Shown piece by piece: positions 14,101-29,100 of a stretch of DNA of 64,000 nucleotides. Position numbers and translations under genes: made by a program. Source of the DNA: Styela clava (taxonomy: Eukaryota > Chordata > Ascidiacea > Stolidobranchia > Styelidae); the NCBI RefSeq assembly GCF_964204865.1, contig NC_135257.1:10934151-10998150 (forward strand), in the 5' to 3' direction. The notes below the pieces were generated by a model that did no database searches, was not told the origin of the DNA, and saw only the letters and a list, made by a program, of their open reading frames with translations. Within the stretch, counting starts at the first letter, position 1; every line of letters begins with the position of its first letter.

Positions 14101-17100
14101 TTCAATTTATTGTAAGATGACACATTGAATGAATTAGAGTCGTTGATGCAGGAAAACAAGAAAATGTGGCGAAAGAAGCAAACTTATTTAGATAGCAGAT
14201 TACAAAAATCAAAAAAGCTAAGCAAGTTTTAACGGGCGATAAGAATTAGAAGGTTGAAGTAGGCGCGAAGAAAAGTGAAAGAGACTGCCATAATGCTGGA
14301 TTTGAAGGTGGTCCAAGTTATCAAGGGCGGATTCAGTGTGACAATCGCGACACCTGGTTTCACTTAAGGTGCACACAGCTCTCCTTAGTAATGGTCAAAA
14401 TTTTTATTGTGGGGCATTTGTTTTAAAAAAAAATAATACCTGATATGTGACTTTTCGAATGTACTGGAAAGCACGATTATCGATAATTTCTAAGGTGTTA
14501 AATACCTTCATAATAAAGTGAATTCTCATATCTTTCATTCTCGTAGCAGCGTAGGTTACAGTAACCACTTTTTTTAATCTATGATTTCATCTTCATAAAG
14601 CAATCGAAATGTTTCATTCTCTGATTTGAGTGCTTCGAATTTTTTATGATTATTACTATTGTATCAGTTTCATTGATAAAAAATTTCATTCTTGTTACCA
14701 TAAGTTTTACAGGCAATATTCATGATTATTTGATTTTTATCGATTCAAGAGTTGACTTCCTTGCAGTGCACACTGAGAATAGTCGAAAATATAAGTGGTG
14801 CCTCTTATTACATTAAACAGGAATGTGTTTCCGGGGCGCCAAAACGGTTATGGATTCTTTGCCACTCACATTGAATTGTAAAAAAATATTTTTCTTAAAA
14901 TGTGTAAAACTGATAGTTTTAATATTGAAATTGTTCTCTACAATTGTGTCGCTAATCAGTCGATATTATCTTCATTTTTAATTTATCCTCTCTGGAATCA
15001 AATAACCGGGTTAGTTTGGTTAGATAAAGTTTAAAAAAAACATCGGTTAGTCGCTTTGTCAAATAAAAGTAGGTGTCACGTCAACACACTCAATATCTAT
15101 TTGGACTGCTGTCATTTTTCCTGCATATCTAGGATCAAGGACACGAACGACGGTGCTCCCATTTGCAAGAATTTTGGTGATCGCTAATCTGCATTTTTGA
15201 TTGTATTTACCCCTTTGACATGGTGTAATTATGGGCAGTATTTATAAACGGTCTTCAAGTCATGGTGTCCACATGTTTTTTAGTGATGTGGTAGAGATAC
15301 ACTTGCAGAGTCAGGTAAAAATTTAGTATTTGCGGTCAATAGAAAGAATTTTAAAAGCATTTTGCCAAAAATGATCTCGTTACCTGGTGGGGACTGTATG
15401 TGCGAGAGGACTGCTGGACTCCTCGCCGCAGTAGGGTAGTTCACATCAGGGGCCCTATCCTAAATATAAATACTAGCAGCCTAATTCTGTAATTAGAAAA
15501 GGCTAATTCATGAATGTAAAAACGCAGTCTAACTATTCAACTTTTGACATGTTATACAGTTATAGCATGAAACAGTGCTAGTAATTTTTTTCGCTTTTGT
15601 TAATAATGTTCTACTTTTAGCAAAATGGTCAAATTGGGGCAATTGGGGTTGTAATGTTCAATGCGGGCAAGGTACTGAAACTAGGAGCCGTACATGTGAG
15701 ACAGGGAATAACTGCGAAGGTGATGCGGAGCAAACCCGGCCTTGTACAAGGGACCCTTGTGGTAAGAAATTCGTAATATGATAGTCAAAATATGATAGTC
15801 CCCTAAATATTTGTAAATTTATACTGTAAATTTGGGTAACATCTTGGAAAAGTTGGTTGGGGGCGGGGGGCTCTCCAAAATGAATATACGGCATCGTATG
15901 TCAAATAAAATACTGAAATAAAAAGCAAAGGACCATTTTGTATATCGTCTCAAAAAATTTTGCAACCTCTTTAGTTTATGTACCTTTGAAAGAGAACTGC
16001 TGTTACTCGACGCAAGACAAATTTTCAAAAATATACAGATCAAGCGTGTTGGTATATGTTATAACAACAATTGTGCTGTTAAGTCAATATACTATAGTGG
16101 TTGCATATTATTACATTGAACTGAATCCTGTTTTACTATCAATTTTTATGGGTGATATGTTAATGTTTCTAACACTAAATTTGGACTTTGCAGGTTACCA
16201 GAAAAGCATGGTGAATCACTGGTTCGCCATCCCTAAGCTATAGTATAGTGTAGCCTTGGTTAGAACTAACAGCATGTATAAAGGATGATTTTTAATGACA
16301 TTTTATAGATACATCTTGTGCACCCGACGAAGCAATCTGGTGCAGTGCCAATAAAAAAAACTGCGAAACTATGGAATATGTAAGAAGATATTGTAAGACA
16401 ACATGTTGCAAAGACAGTGGTGGTGGTGCAGGTAATATCTTTTATTCTTCTATATTGTCTAATGCAAGACAATTTGAGAGGTTGAAAATATTCTGTAATT
16501 CAAATTAAACTATAAAAATTCATTAACTAGGGTATGCTAATCTCTGTCATCGTATGCGTGACCGCTGGTCGGTTTCGTCCTCGTGTACGTACCATCAGGT
16601 CAATGCATCTCAATAACAAATAACTGAATAATTATTTACATACCGGTACCTGTTATGAACTGGTCAAGTTCAGCAACCTAAGCGAATACCATATTTCCTG
16701 GCGAATAAGTCTACCTGGCAAATAAGACGAGGCCCGTTCTTAAGCCTACAATATGGGGTTTGCATATAGCCGCCCAATAAGATGGAATTGGAACCTGGTA
16801 ATATTCTCAAGAAAATCGCAACAGGTTCATATTCGGAATTGAAAATTTCCATTCCAACGGCTTGTGCAGCAGTCACCGCATTTTCTCATTTGTTGAATGG
16901 CAACTACAGGAATCTGAACCATCTTTCTATTTTGATGTATTTGTGTTTAAGGTGACTCATCTAAAATCAGACCGAAAATTTTGAGTTTAGAAAAGCGACT
17001 TATTCGCTGGGAAATACGGTAACAGTTTATTTATGGCCCTACACACCATCACCATGAATTTTCTCTGGCTACAGTGTGACTGTTCATGCCTGCACGCTGT

Positions 17101-20100
17101 TTATCATGAGAACTAAGCATGGTTTGTAGCTGTTCGAATTACCGGCACTCTGATACTCGTTACGTGATCAAAGTCATGCGCAAACGAGCCGATTTTTTGG
17201 TTTGATCTGAGTTCTGCGCGAATAAGCCGATCCCCTAGTTTGGCAATTTTTTTTTTTGAGTTTCGAACTCGGCCTATATGCGCGAATATACGGGTATGTC
17301 AGTGTTGTTCAAACTTTTTCATCACGACCAACTTAGCATCGTCGAATTTTTTCGTGACTTACAGGAACTAAAAATTTACCAATACAGGAAATATTTGAAA
17401 AAAATAATAAAATTGACAATGCCTTTAATGAAACCAATGTGCATATTCTCACACAAAAGATCGAATCTTCGCTCTATTTGGTGATGATCTTAATACTGGT
17501 TTCAAATCTTTCAGATTTGATTTGGTTAGTATCGAAAAAGATATTACAGCCAACCCCATTGAGCCATCGAGTCCCCCGAGACTCCTTCTAGCATTGCTTC
17601 AGGCCACATGAATCATCCTGACTTATTACATATTGGCATGTTATGGTTATTTTTCCAATTAATGATATGACAATAGGTAGAGCACAGTTACAAATTACAA
17701 TGCCTTGTAGGTAGGCTGGGCAATTCCAATCAAATAGTAAACATTTTGAATCGCCACCAACTTTTTTTTTGTCGGCCAAAGGTCAATGTGACTTTCTCAA
17801 TTTTTTTTATTAAAGCCATATTTTTAAAATGCAATTATGACATATGACCCTTTTTGGCGCTCCCGAAGTATGTGCACCATTTTGGTATACATACTTCGAG
17901 AGCTCCCTCTTTTTTTCCTAGTAATTCATTAATTTATTAATGAATTGTGTGAACACTCGGAGAACTGTCTGAATGATAGATTCTATGTTTCAAGTTATTT
18001 ATTACCTGGAGGACACATTGCAATAAATAAATCACATATAATTACATATATTCTGAATATTCGAGATTCGATTCGAAAAAAATTATTCGATATGATTCTG
18101 AAATAATCAAGTATTCGAAAATGTCCAGACAGTGAACTTATGAAATGCTTAATATGACAGTGAATATGATAGCACTAAACCCCGGTATAGTCATGCACTA
18201 CACAAATAATAATGGGATATGACATAAGTTAATATCACTACACATTCATCTCTCAAACTAATGGACACCTTCTATAATTGTCAGAAAAGAGTTATACTTT
18301 CCCAACAAATCATTACACATACAATCATAATCTTTACAAGGGCATTGTATACTCTTAAATTTACAAATTCCATGTATATGTTTTGCAAGAATGACAATGA
18401 TCGCTTTCCTCATTTACTAGCAAATTTGATTTCATCACGCCATCAAGGTTTTAAAGATTTGACTTCAGGAAAATACCATTCATTGTTCGCTTGTAGTACA
18501 AGATATTCCAGTAGTTCCTAATCATTTTTGCCAATGCGCAAAGTTCGCCTCTTTTGAAAACAAAGTAAACTAACCTATATTACACCATTGTCCCATCAAA
18601 CCTGTTCATTCAACGATTAAAATTTGTTATTAAAACCGCCATGTCTTTCTTTTTGTACATGTCACATGCCACACATTATTTTACAGGTTCCCATTTTTCA
18701 GCAAAATGAATTACTGGTTAAACTTATGCTGTATTAGTGCTGGCAATATCATAAACACGCATAAGCACCCCAGAATTAATATTTTTCAAAATAGTTTGTG
18801 AAACTGATACTTTCCGTGAATATTCTCACTTAATAAGAAATCTACCAGTAAAGTTCAAAAAAATGAGAAAACAAACTATTTATCTCATCTGTGTCAGTTC
18901 AATGTATGCGACATATTTAAATTAAATTAAATTAAAACAACAAAACCCTTTGTAGTCTTTGTTTTTAACTCTTGCTTTATCAAATTATCCCAGCGAAATG
19001 GTCTGATTGGGGAAACTGGGAGTGCAATGTCGCATGCGGGACGGGCACTCAGACGAGAAGGCGCACCTGTGAGACAGGGAATAACTGTGAAGGTCCTGCA
19101 GTAGAAACCAAGCCTTGTACACTGAATGCGTGTGTACTGCGTAAGTAATGTGTGGTATATAAAATGTGTGTTGATTTCAATAAGATCAATGACCAAGTTT
19201 TCCGTATTACTAATATGTTTGTTAATTGTAATAGTCTACAATATTTAGAATGTGGTTGTAAAGATAAATCAAATCACCTTGTGTCTGAAGCAGTCAAAAA
19301 AATTGAAAATATATTAATTACCAGACACTGCAAATACACTGATTATTTCTAAATGTTTGATATTAATACTATTAAATTCATATTTGTTCAGCTGAATGGT
19401 CTGAATGGGGAGCCTGGAATTGTGATGTCACATGTGGGACAGGCACTCAAACGAGAACTCGAACCTGTGAGACTGGGAATAACTGCATTGGTGCTGCAGA
19501 GCAAACCGCAGAGTGTGTATTGGCTGATTGCGTAGTTGGTAAGTAATCTATTTTAGTACAGGCAACTACGTCATCAGATTTTGTGGAAAGAGCTGCTTAA
19601 ACCAGTGGTTCCCAAACTTTTTTTCGCGACCCCAATTTTCATAAAATCAAAGCCTATAGAATATAGATACCTGCGACCCCGCAACTAGAAACGTTCAGCA
19701 ACTTCCAAAATTAGTATATAAATTTAATTACAATGTACCTGTTCATTGGACGTTGCTGATGTAAACATCTCAGAGCGGTCCAATAATGGTTCATAGACAA
19801 AACATAGACTTGCTAAAATGTGATAGATTGTAAGGAAGCGTACAACACTTCGGTAATAGTAAGATTGCTTCTAAATATACACAAATTCAAAATTTTATTT
19901 AGCACATTCCAACAGTGCCTTTATTATTTTTAGTTCAATATCAACATTTTACAGATTACCTCATTATTTATTTGAAAGAAAAACAGAGCATGGAAGAAAA
20001 TAGTAAAAGCATATGAATTAACAAAGCGCTTTCGCAACTGATTGAAACCTAAAGCGTAATTACTCGACCAAGACACCGCCTGGCAATCAATGCCATAATT

Positions 20101-23100
20101 GTCAAACATCTCATTAGGGGCCAATTGCCAAATAAAGCAATCCCTCTATGTATATTCGATAACCATACGGCTACACTGGTACAAAATAACAAACTATCAT
20201 CATTTCTCGCAGCCTGTCAAAAAATATGAGTGAGGTACCAGTGGGTCAACTACTCATTCGGATGTAACATGATCAAAAAAGCTATAAAAAAGAAAATATT
20301 ATTACTCAATTACAATTACATTGTCTCATAAAGGAACCTCATGAAAGTTTTACCCGGCCAGAAATTTTGATGCTGATTGGACAATAAATGGTCGAGTTAT
20401 TGCTGAAAAATTCGAAGTTAGGCACTTTTACGGCATCTGCAGACCAGCACAAATTTCACTTTCCAACTTTCAAATCCAAGTCACTTGTATTCGCATGTTT
20501 GAAAGAAACCAGGCGACCCCGGAAAATCTTCAGTTTTTGAACCACTTGCTCAAACTATGCCAGGTGCATGCTCTTAACTGCAATGTACAATGCAGCTATC
20601 AAGTTCAATGCGACTCGCACAAACGTTATGGATCAACTCACTCATTTTAAAATCCTTGATTCGATTTTTGAGCACACACTATTTTTACCAAGTTCTCTTT
20701 CAATTCTGTTTTCATAACCGCAATTCTCTGTTATGTGAAGCTCAATATCTAGTCAACATTAGGAGTTAGATAACATAAAATTCCTAAAAAGACGTAGGCT
20801 GCATATGTCATCTATCACATGCTTTCTCAGAAGAATGCCACTTCTTTCATTGTCAATAATCTCTCCTAACTATAGTTATGTAAAGTTTATTTGAAATGTA
20901 TCTCCCGATGTACTAATAAAACATGTGCTTTTGGGTGCGCATGTGCATATAGATTGGTGTTTATGGATTGTCATCAGTGAACATCCACTCACACCCGATA
21001 AAATTCATTTCATTGCTATAACATAAAAAGGGGAATCAACTTAAACCATTTTTTGGGCAAGAAACAGCTTTTTGTCTTTTGTACACACAGCTCTTTGATT
21101 GAAATTATTCGCAATCAGAGTGATATATCATAGTCAAAGGTGTGTTTCTTACAATTGGCAGAGAATTTCAACATTTTTTTGTTTCAAACTGTAAGTAATG
21201 TTCGAACCCTCAGCTGTGATAAAAAGACGCTCAAAATTGATGAAAATAATTAAGCGGGGAAGAAATCTCCGAAACAAGCAAGTATTTAACTAATACCGAA
21301 CCCATCCATCCTTGATACACTGTTTAGACCAGGCGTGCACAACTTATATGAGGATGTGGACCTCAGTTTTCAAATAGTCTTGCCATGCGCCGTACCACCA
21401 TGTTTTTGATGAACTAAATTTGAAATGTTGGGCTTCAAAGGAGAAATAGCGATGCGCATCACTAATTTAAATGTTTGTATATTAGCAAAAGTATTCAAAA
21501 GTATATTAGTAAAAGTAGCTGAGATTTGTTCATTTTTAAGTAATCAAAAAAACTTACCTAATTTCGACTACTACCTCCTGATAACGGGGCCACTAGCAAG
21601 CAATATGTGTATAAATATGGTGATTCATGTTTATTTCAATAGGAACATGAGTTATTGGGATTTAAAATACCGTAAATACAAGTATTACTTTTTAACAAAT
21701 GGTTTGAGCGCCATGTTCCAGCTTATGGTGTACCATATTAGACACGAGCACCCAGTGTTTTGCACCCCGGTAAGGATTATGCTATGTGGTCAAGTTGAAC
21801 TTTTACCAGACAACACAGCCACACGATTGAGAGTGAATCAACAACATCCTGCCTTATATATTCTGCCAATTTGATTCTTTTTTCAAGAACATATGAAATT
21901 GTTTTTTTATTCAAAACCTAACATTTTATGACCCTAGCACCACCTTCGACTATTATTATTTAGCCCAACTTTAAAAAAAAAACGCTACTAAGCTTTCTAA
22001 AATGAAAACAATTACCATCATATTGCCTGATTCCATCTTTTTGTAATTTTATAGATACCTCATCAGGCTTTACTGCAACATAGACTTTTCATCGATTCGG
22101 TATTTCTATGTCGTTCGGCAATCCATCCTCGTCATTCATGGCCTAAATTGCCAAAAAATTTTGAACACTTAATATTTGATTTAAAATATTAACTTGATAT
22201 TTATTTCCTCACAGATCCGTGTGCTGGTCCTGAACCTGACTGGTGTGACCGAAACAAGTTATATTGCAACTCTGATTTTTTTGTAAAAAGCCGATGCAAG
22301 AAGACATGTTGTGAACAAAGTGGTAAGATATTGCCACGGCGATATAACAATCTCTTTTCAAGTATCCATTAATACCTATTTTAATAATATAAGACATAAA
22401 AATACTACTAGTACTATCTACACTATTCTTCCTTACATGTCTTCTGGCCGCATAGAGCATGTCATCTCCTAATCTTTAAGTGAGTTGACATGTCCTCCAG
22501 GATTCAGTGAAGAGATGGACCAAGAATCTGAAAACCAGTAATAATTACCATCTCACCAGAAAACAATCATGCTTACAGCAAGCATATACTGACTGGAAGG
22601 CTTTGTAATCAAAGCCAAAGTTAGGAGTTTTGAAGAGAACTTTTGAATAAAATTTTCGATAAATCTTACAAAAATATTATTGAAGCACTCTTATTGATAT
22701 ATTCCAAAGATATGCTTAATATCAATTTTTCTATATCATACACCAATTGCTGTATAACAGGGGTCTGCAAACTATGGCCTGGCCTGGAGTAATATAATCC
22801 GGCCCGTTATGCATCACTGAATTATAGTAACAAAACAACTGTTTTGGCGATTTATTCTTTGCGTAACAAAATTTATTTGAGACACGTGTAGACTAAATTA
22901 TATTATAACCTAACTAGTATACAATTCACAATTACTCGTTTAATGAGCCTATAATTTAATTATAATGGCAATAAAAGCAGAAAAATTCTAATCCGGCCCG
23001 TTATGCATTACTGAATTATAGTAACAAAACAACTGTTTTGGCGATTTACTCTTTACGTAACAGAATTTATTTGAGACACGTGTAGACTAAATTATATTAT

Positions 23101-26100
23101 AACCTAACTAGTATACAATTCACAATTACTCGTTTAATGAGCCTATAATTTAATTATAATGGCAACAAAAGCAGAAAAATTGATGCTAAGTGCAAAGGGT
23201 TCAGTGGAGCCGAAAATATGCAAATGGCTTTTTTGAGATGCAATGCAATGAGGAAATAAATCTATATTTTATTCGGGAGATGTATAACTACTGTTTGATC
23301 TTTATTGTAAAAAGTATCATCCGTTCGGACACAACACTAAAGATTGAACAGATAAAGTACTTTTTATGAATAGTGAGGACGGAACAAGGGTTCCAAAATA
23401 GGCTGCGGTAGGAATTTAACGAAAAAGGTTGCGTATGGCTGGTATACTGGTATAGTATAGTATCATTAGACTTACGTAAGATGGTGGTTTGTTGTCCAAA
23501 GTACGAATTGTGGTTATAGATTCTCCATTTTTATTTATCGAATTTTTCAAATTTTCTACATACAGGTGGTGAAGGCAAATGGACTACTTGGAGTGACTGG
23601 AAATGCGATGCAGAATGCGGAACAGGGACCGAAACAAGTAGTCGTACATGTCAGACAGGAAATAACTGCATTGGTGATGCAACACGGACCAGAGATTGTT
23701 CACTACCCCCATGCCCAACAGGCAAGTGACAATATGTTGCAAGCTATACCAGGGTTTGAGAACTTTGGTTTCTGGGGGCATATTGAAGATTGTAAATTCC
23801 TCTGTGAGATTTAAAAGTTTGTATGTTTTACGCAAGCAGATTTCAAATTGCTAGGGTCATGGGTTTGATTAATGATTTCTATGTCTTTGAAATTATAGAA
23901 TTACCTTTAAAATAACTATTAATGGTGCACATACTTTGGGAGCACCCTATTGATTACTGTAAAAGTTCACGAATTTGTCTATATGGAAAAAATGCGATAT
24001 TCTGCAAAAAAGTTGATTTTACATGTTATGGAACAAGAATATGATATTTTTGTTAGCAAACCAAAAAAACATCGTACCTGGCAAACTTTATAATTAGGAA
24101 ACTTTCACACTGATTTGGGTAACGAATAGGAATATTGTTTACAGGTGATTGTGAGGACAAAGATCCCAGATGTCCGGGATGGGGGTTGTTTTGCAACTAT
24201 CCCATGGTTATCAAATCTTGTCCGCTTCTTTGCAAAAAATGCGAGGGTAAGAGTAAAAATTTATCGTTATTTTCTACTCTTTCTTAGATCTTTCAAATTT
24301 CATTTAACAGCCTGACATTTATGTCAGATAATGGTAGAGACTTTGAAAGACCTGAATTTTTGATTCAGGACTAATTATATCATTAAAAAAGATAAACTTA
24401 CTCAGTGAAATGCTCATATTTTGGATCTATTTTATACTTGACTATTTCTAATCCATTCTACTACTACACTTAATTGAGCTTTACGTGATTTTTAAAAATG
24501 TCTGTGAATTGTCAATACTATATTGGGTTGATATTTATTAGGGATTGGTCGAGTCCGGCATTACAGAGATTCGACGAATCCGAGTAATAGGTCAAGAACT
24601 CGACTCGAATCCTCCGAGTTTGTGACGTCACAATGTAAAAGTAGAAAAACATGTTTTTGACCATAGTACAGAATCGCGTGCTTACAAACATACGTCGTAG
24701 CTCATATTTTTTTCCCTAATGGTTCCGCAGATAGCTGTTGAATTATTTAAGAATATTTTTTTCTTCTTTTTTGGCGGCCATAATACAAACGTAAACGTGG
24801 GTCAATGTGCGCCATGGCTGTAAAATGGATTTCCAGCCCACCACCTCGCATCAATTCTGGGCGGCTATTTAGAAATTCTTACATGTCAATATGTAAAATA
24901 AAAAGCTTTTGACTACAATGCTTTCCCATAATTCCAGATATTTCTAGCCTCAAATTTACTATGTGGCGTGCGCAAATGGTAGAGAGATGCCACTGGTCGT
25001 CAATACAATGCTTGTAATTTAGAAGTTCATGTAAACATTCTAAAACGCTCCATGCTTTCCATTGCTCCCTTTTTAGAGAAAGGATTGCACGTAATAAACT
25101 CGATTTAAACGAGGTATTGATGAGATTCCCTCTTAGGTTGATCCTGCGCATGTTTCATATTTATTTACGCGAATCGAAAACACAAAAATATTGCGCTAGC
25201 GCATATGCTATTGTGTACCACATGTATACCAAAAAGGATAGATAGTTTGATAGATAGATAGGTAGATAGGCGACTGGCGCATCATTGTTATAAGCTATCA
25301 ATAATTTTTAACTTGCATTATATTATCTGGATATCTATCGTCGCTTTAGGAGTGTGTATAATACACACAAGTGATATTGTTACATATCTAACCTTGAATT
25401 TCAACTAGTTAAGGTACATAGTGAGATTTATAGGGGTAAAAGTACAAACATAGGCATAAATTAGTAAAAACAGAATTGATTATAGCCTCGTTAAAAACGA
25501 TGTGGACTCGAAATCGAATCCGAGTCCAAAAAATGTCTGGATTCGAATCCGAGTCCGGATCCGAATCCCGGCCCATCCCTAATATTTATACAACTTGTTA
25601 TATGTCTCGTTTTCATTTACCTATACCTGCTGTATGCATGTTATTTAAGCAAGTTATGCACACGAAACCCCATAGTGTTTGATGAGTTTAAACCGACGCC
25701 TAATTCAACATATTTTGATCAGGTTTATATATTGTGTACTGTAAAAAACGTAAAAATTGAGTGAAAGGAACATGATGTGAGCCGGGCTAAAATTATTGCA
25801 TAAAACTCTAAATTGTTATGAAAAATCGCCTTATAAATGCAACAAAATTAAATTAGGTCGCAATCTGTCGAAAATCGCAACATGCAATGAATTTAGGGCA
25901 GCATCTAGCATGTTTGTTGCAGAAAATTTTATCCATTTTGGACTGAATTATATTTTCATACTCTGCTAGTTTCGGAGGAATTAGTTTTGACGTTTAATAA
26001 CTTTTTAATAAATTTCTGAAATCAATGTGAATCTTTGTATACCCGATTATTTTGTAGTAACAACGGTTCCAGAATGGGGGGCATGGAAATGGGAGGAATG

Positions 26101-29100
26101 TTCAAAGCCATGCGGACCTGGAACGCAGAAAGGCACAAGAGTGTGTTCAGTGCCAAACAGCTGTTCGGGTATATCTGAAGATACAAAAAATTGTAAAATA
26201 AAGGATTGTGACACTCAGGTTGGAAGTGAGTAACTGAACAACTATGCAACAAATGTTAATCATGCTCCAAAATGTTTCTCTGATGATATTGGTTGTTCCT
26301 TTCATAAGTACGGTATATTCAAAGATTTTATTTGTCATCAAAAGTTTCTGTGTGTGAGGGGATATATAATGCAATGTAGAGTAAATTTTCATGATTATTG
26401 TTTAATTTATACCGATATTACTATTTCCATTAAAAGAATGGGACAATTGGCAACGATGGGGTGATTGCTCAGAGACATGCGGGCCTGGCACGAGAACAAG
26501 GAAAAGGAACTGTCTAGGTCCGGGAGAATGCCCTGGAGACGCCACTATTTCAGACGACTGTAATCTGGGAGAATGTGAAAAAATAGGTATGACTTTCTCG
26601 TATGTACATTTTAGCAACAGCCCTCAGAACAAATGACATATGTATGATTGCATCTAAAGTTAACATAATATTGTCTTTCACATATTGTTTGAGAAACATT
26701 CAGAATTTTTTTTTGACATATCGTTTGATAAAGATTCAGAAGAGTGTTTTGTTGATTCTTACGCTACAATATATGCCTTTTTGATTTGATTTTGTCACAG
26801 TACTTTATTTTTATAATGTTTATCCCCATTTTATCAGAATGGAGGCCTTGGAGGCCATGGGGAAAATGTTCTAAAGACTGTGGAACAGGAGAAAGAACAC
26901 GAACACGTGCCTGCAGTGTTCCTGGTAAATGCACAGGAAGTAGTACAGAAAAAAGTAGCTGTAAAATAAAAGATTGTGAAGTTCCCAGTAAGTGAAACTT
27001 CATACTTTGTGGTTTGTAGGGTCAAATTTGTTTTGAATTTTTTTGATTATCATCTTTTCTGAAGTGATAGATATAAATTGTCAGACGTAAAATATCATTT
27101 TAATTCTTCAAGTAACACCGTTCATTGCATATATATATTGCAATGGGTTCCAAAATAGCGATAATAATGCAATATTTTTCCTATGCGGAATTTTGTCTGT
27201 TTCGACCTGGGCTATGTATGTAGTCTGTAAAAACTTATAACTGACTCCATACTCTGAGCTTTTCAAAAATGGCTCTGCTATGATTACGAGTCAACAAAAG
27301 TTTAGAATGACTTCGGCTCCTGATTCCAGGTTGTAGGAAATGTCAACTTCATCTTCCAACTTTGAGAAAACCAAATTTGACCAGAAACTTAGATCTATGC
27401 CAGATTTCTATATTTATCTTTCTTATCTCTCGATCTTGATGCTTTAGTGCTATGCTTCAGTGTACACCAGGAATATTACCTTGCATCATATTAGTCAAAT
27501 TTTTACTTCACTGCCCATTGGTTCATTTTTATCAATTGAAATCAAGCAGTTATTATTCAATTTCTACTTGTGTCGAAAACCAGTTTTTATTTATTAACAT
27601 ATTTGATGCAAGGTCAAACCATTTATGTCTCTTATAATGTCATTTGACTCTTCTATCCATGCTCTTAGCTAAATTATTGCAATATGGATTAGAGCAGCGT
27701 TCTTCTACCTTTTTTTTATCACCCACTTGGTACGGCCGAATTTTTTTTGCACCTCTCCAGATTCCAGAACTAAAATAAAATTCAACAATACAGCAAAAAA
27801 TTATAAAATTCACAATATCTTTTAGTGACACATAAGATCGAATCTTGGCTATATTTCGGCGATGATGAGTCTCTCTGTACTGCTTCCAAATCTACCTAAT
27901 TTGATCAATATTTTTCTTTACCATAAGTTAGTGTCAATAAAGAATTTATCGTGACCCCTATTGAGCCCTGTCCCCCAGTTTAAAGAGCATGAACATATAA
28001 AGAACTCACGTAAACGAATGGGAAAAATGTTTTTTTGAAAAGATTGAAATTAGCAAAAAAAGTTCTGTCAATCTGCGGAGAGACACGAGGTCACAACATT
28101 TTGCAGATAGAAATACTTGAATCCTATTTCAAGGCTGCATCAGCAAATACACAAATTAGAACTCACATTCAAATAGGACATGGTGTTTTTTTGTTACTTC
28201 CGTAGTATGTGCAACAAGATGGCGAACACCAGAATGTAGTATGTGTATCAGGTTAGGGTTAGGCCATAATTTCAGGTACAAATACTATGGGAGTCACTTG
28301 GCTAGTCCCTGAACTTGTAATGGAACTACAATTAGGAATATTGGGATAAAATTATGGCCTAACCCTAACCTGGTACACACACTATGTTCAGAATCCGCCA
28401 TCTTGTTGCACATACTACGGTAGCGCCATTTTTACCTGCAATTCTAGTTTTTCATTTTCGACTCTTCAAAGGCCAAGTCAGACAATTTTGATGTAATTTA
28501 ATTTCTATCAAGGCTGTATCTAGTTACCAATTTTGAGTACCCAGCTCGACTCTATTTACTTTCTAATTGTGACTGGAATGATTCAAATTCAAGAAAATCA
28601 AAATGTTAGGAATATATTATTGGAATTCTTGAACTTTTTCCAGGTACTCAAAATAACTCCTGAGCAATGTCGGTTGTTCCAACCTTTGACTGAATTGATT
28701 CATAAATAAAATAGGTTTTGATATAGCAGATTTTACTGCTGTAAAGAGCTGATGAAAAAAATGTTTTTTTGATATATGGCCATCTGTGTAAGCGCATCAA
28801 TTGAACTAATTTTAGTCTTATGCCTTCATCTTACACATTGGTAGGATGTATTTGTCTAACCATGCCACTATTGCATTTAAATTTTATGAGATTAATAATG
28901 ACAATTGCAATGAATTAGAATTACTTCCATGGGAAGATTGGACAAAATGTTCAGCAGATTGTGAAGGTGGAACGCAGAAGAGAATCCGTAAATGCTCAGT
29001 TGACGGTCAATGTCAAGGAATGGGCCCAATGGAAGAGCAGCAAGACTGTAATGTTGACATTCCTTGTGGTGAGTATATTCCTAAACAAAGCAAATAGAGT

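Noticed and set aside
17300..17590. Similarity to 27690-27990 (AGATCGAATCTTnGCT and CCCnATTGAGCC blocks)
   Set aside because: Probably two diverged copies of one hAT-derived repeat. Ends and duplications could not be defined, so it is not listed as an element.
21425..21874. 149-codon plus-strand open frame in the protease gene intron
   Set aside because: No recognisable domain, low-complexity AT-rich composition and no splice-consistent link to flanking exons. It follows a CAGGCGTGCACAACTT-like hAT end, so it is likely repeat DNA.
23566..23835. 82/83-codon frames on both strands
   Set aside because: These are alternative frames over the TSP1 module 4 exon, whose cysteine pattern fixes the true frame.
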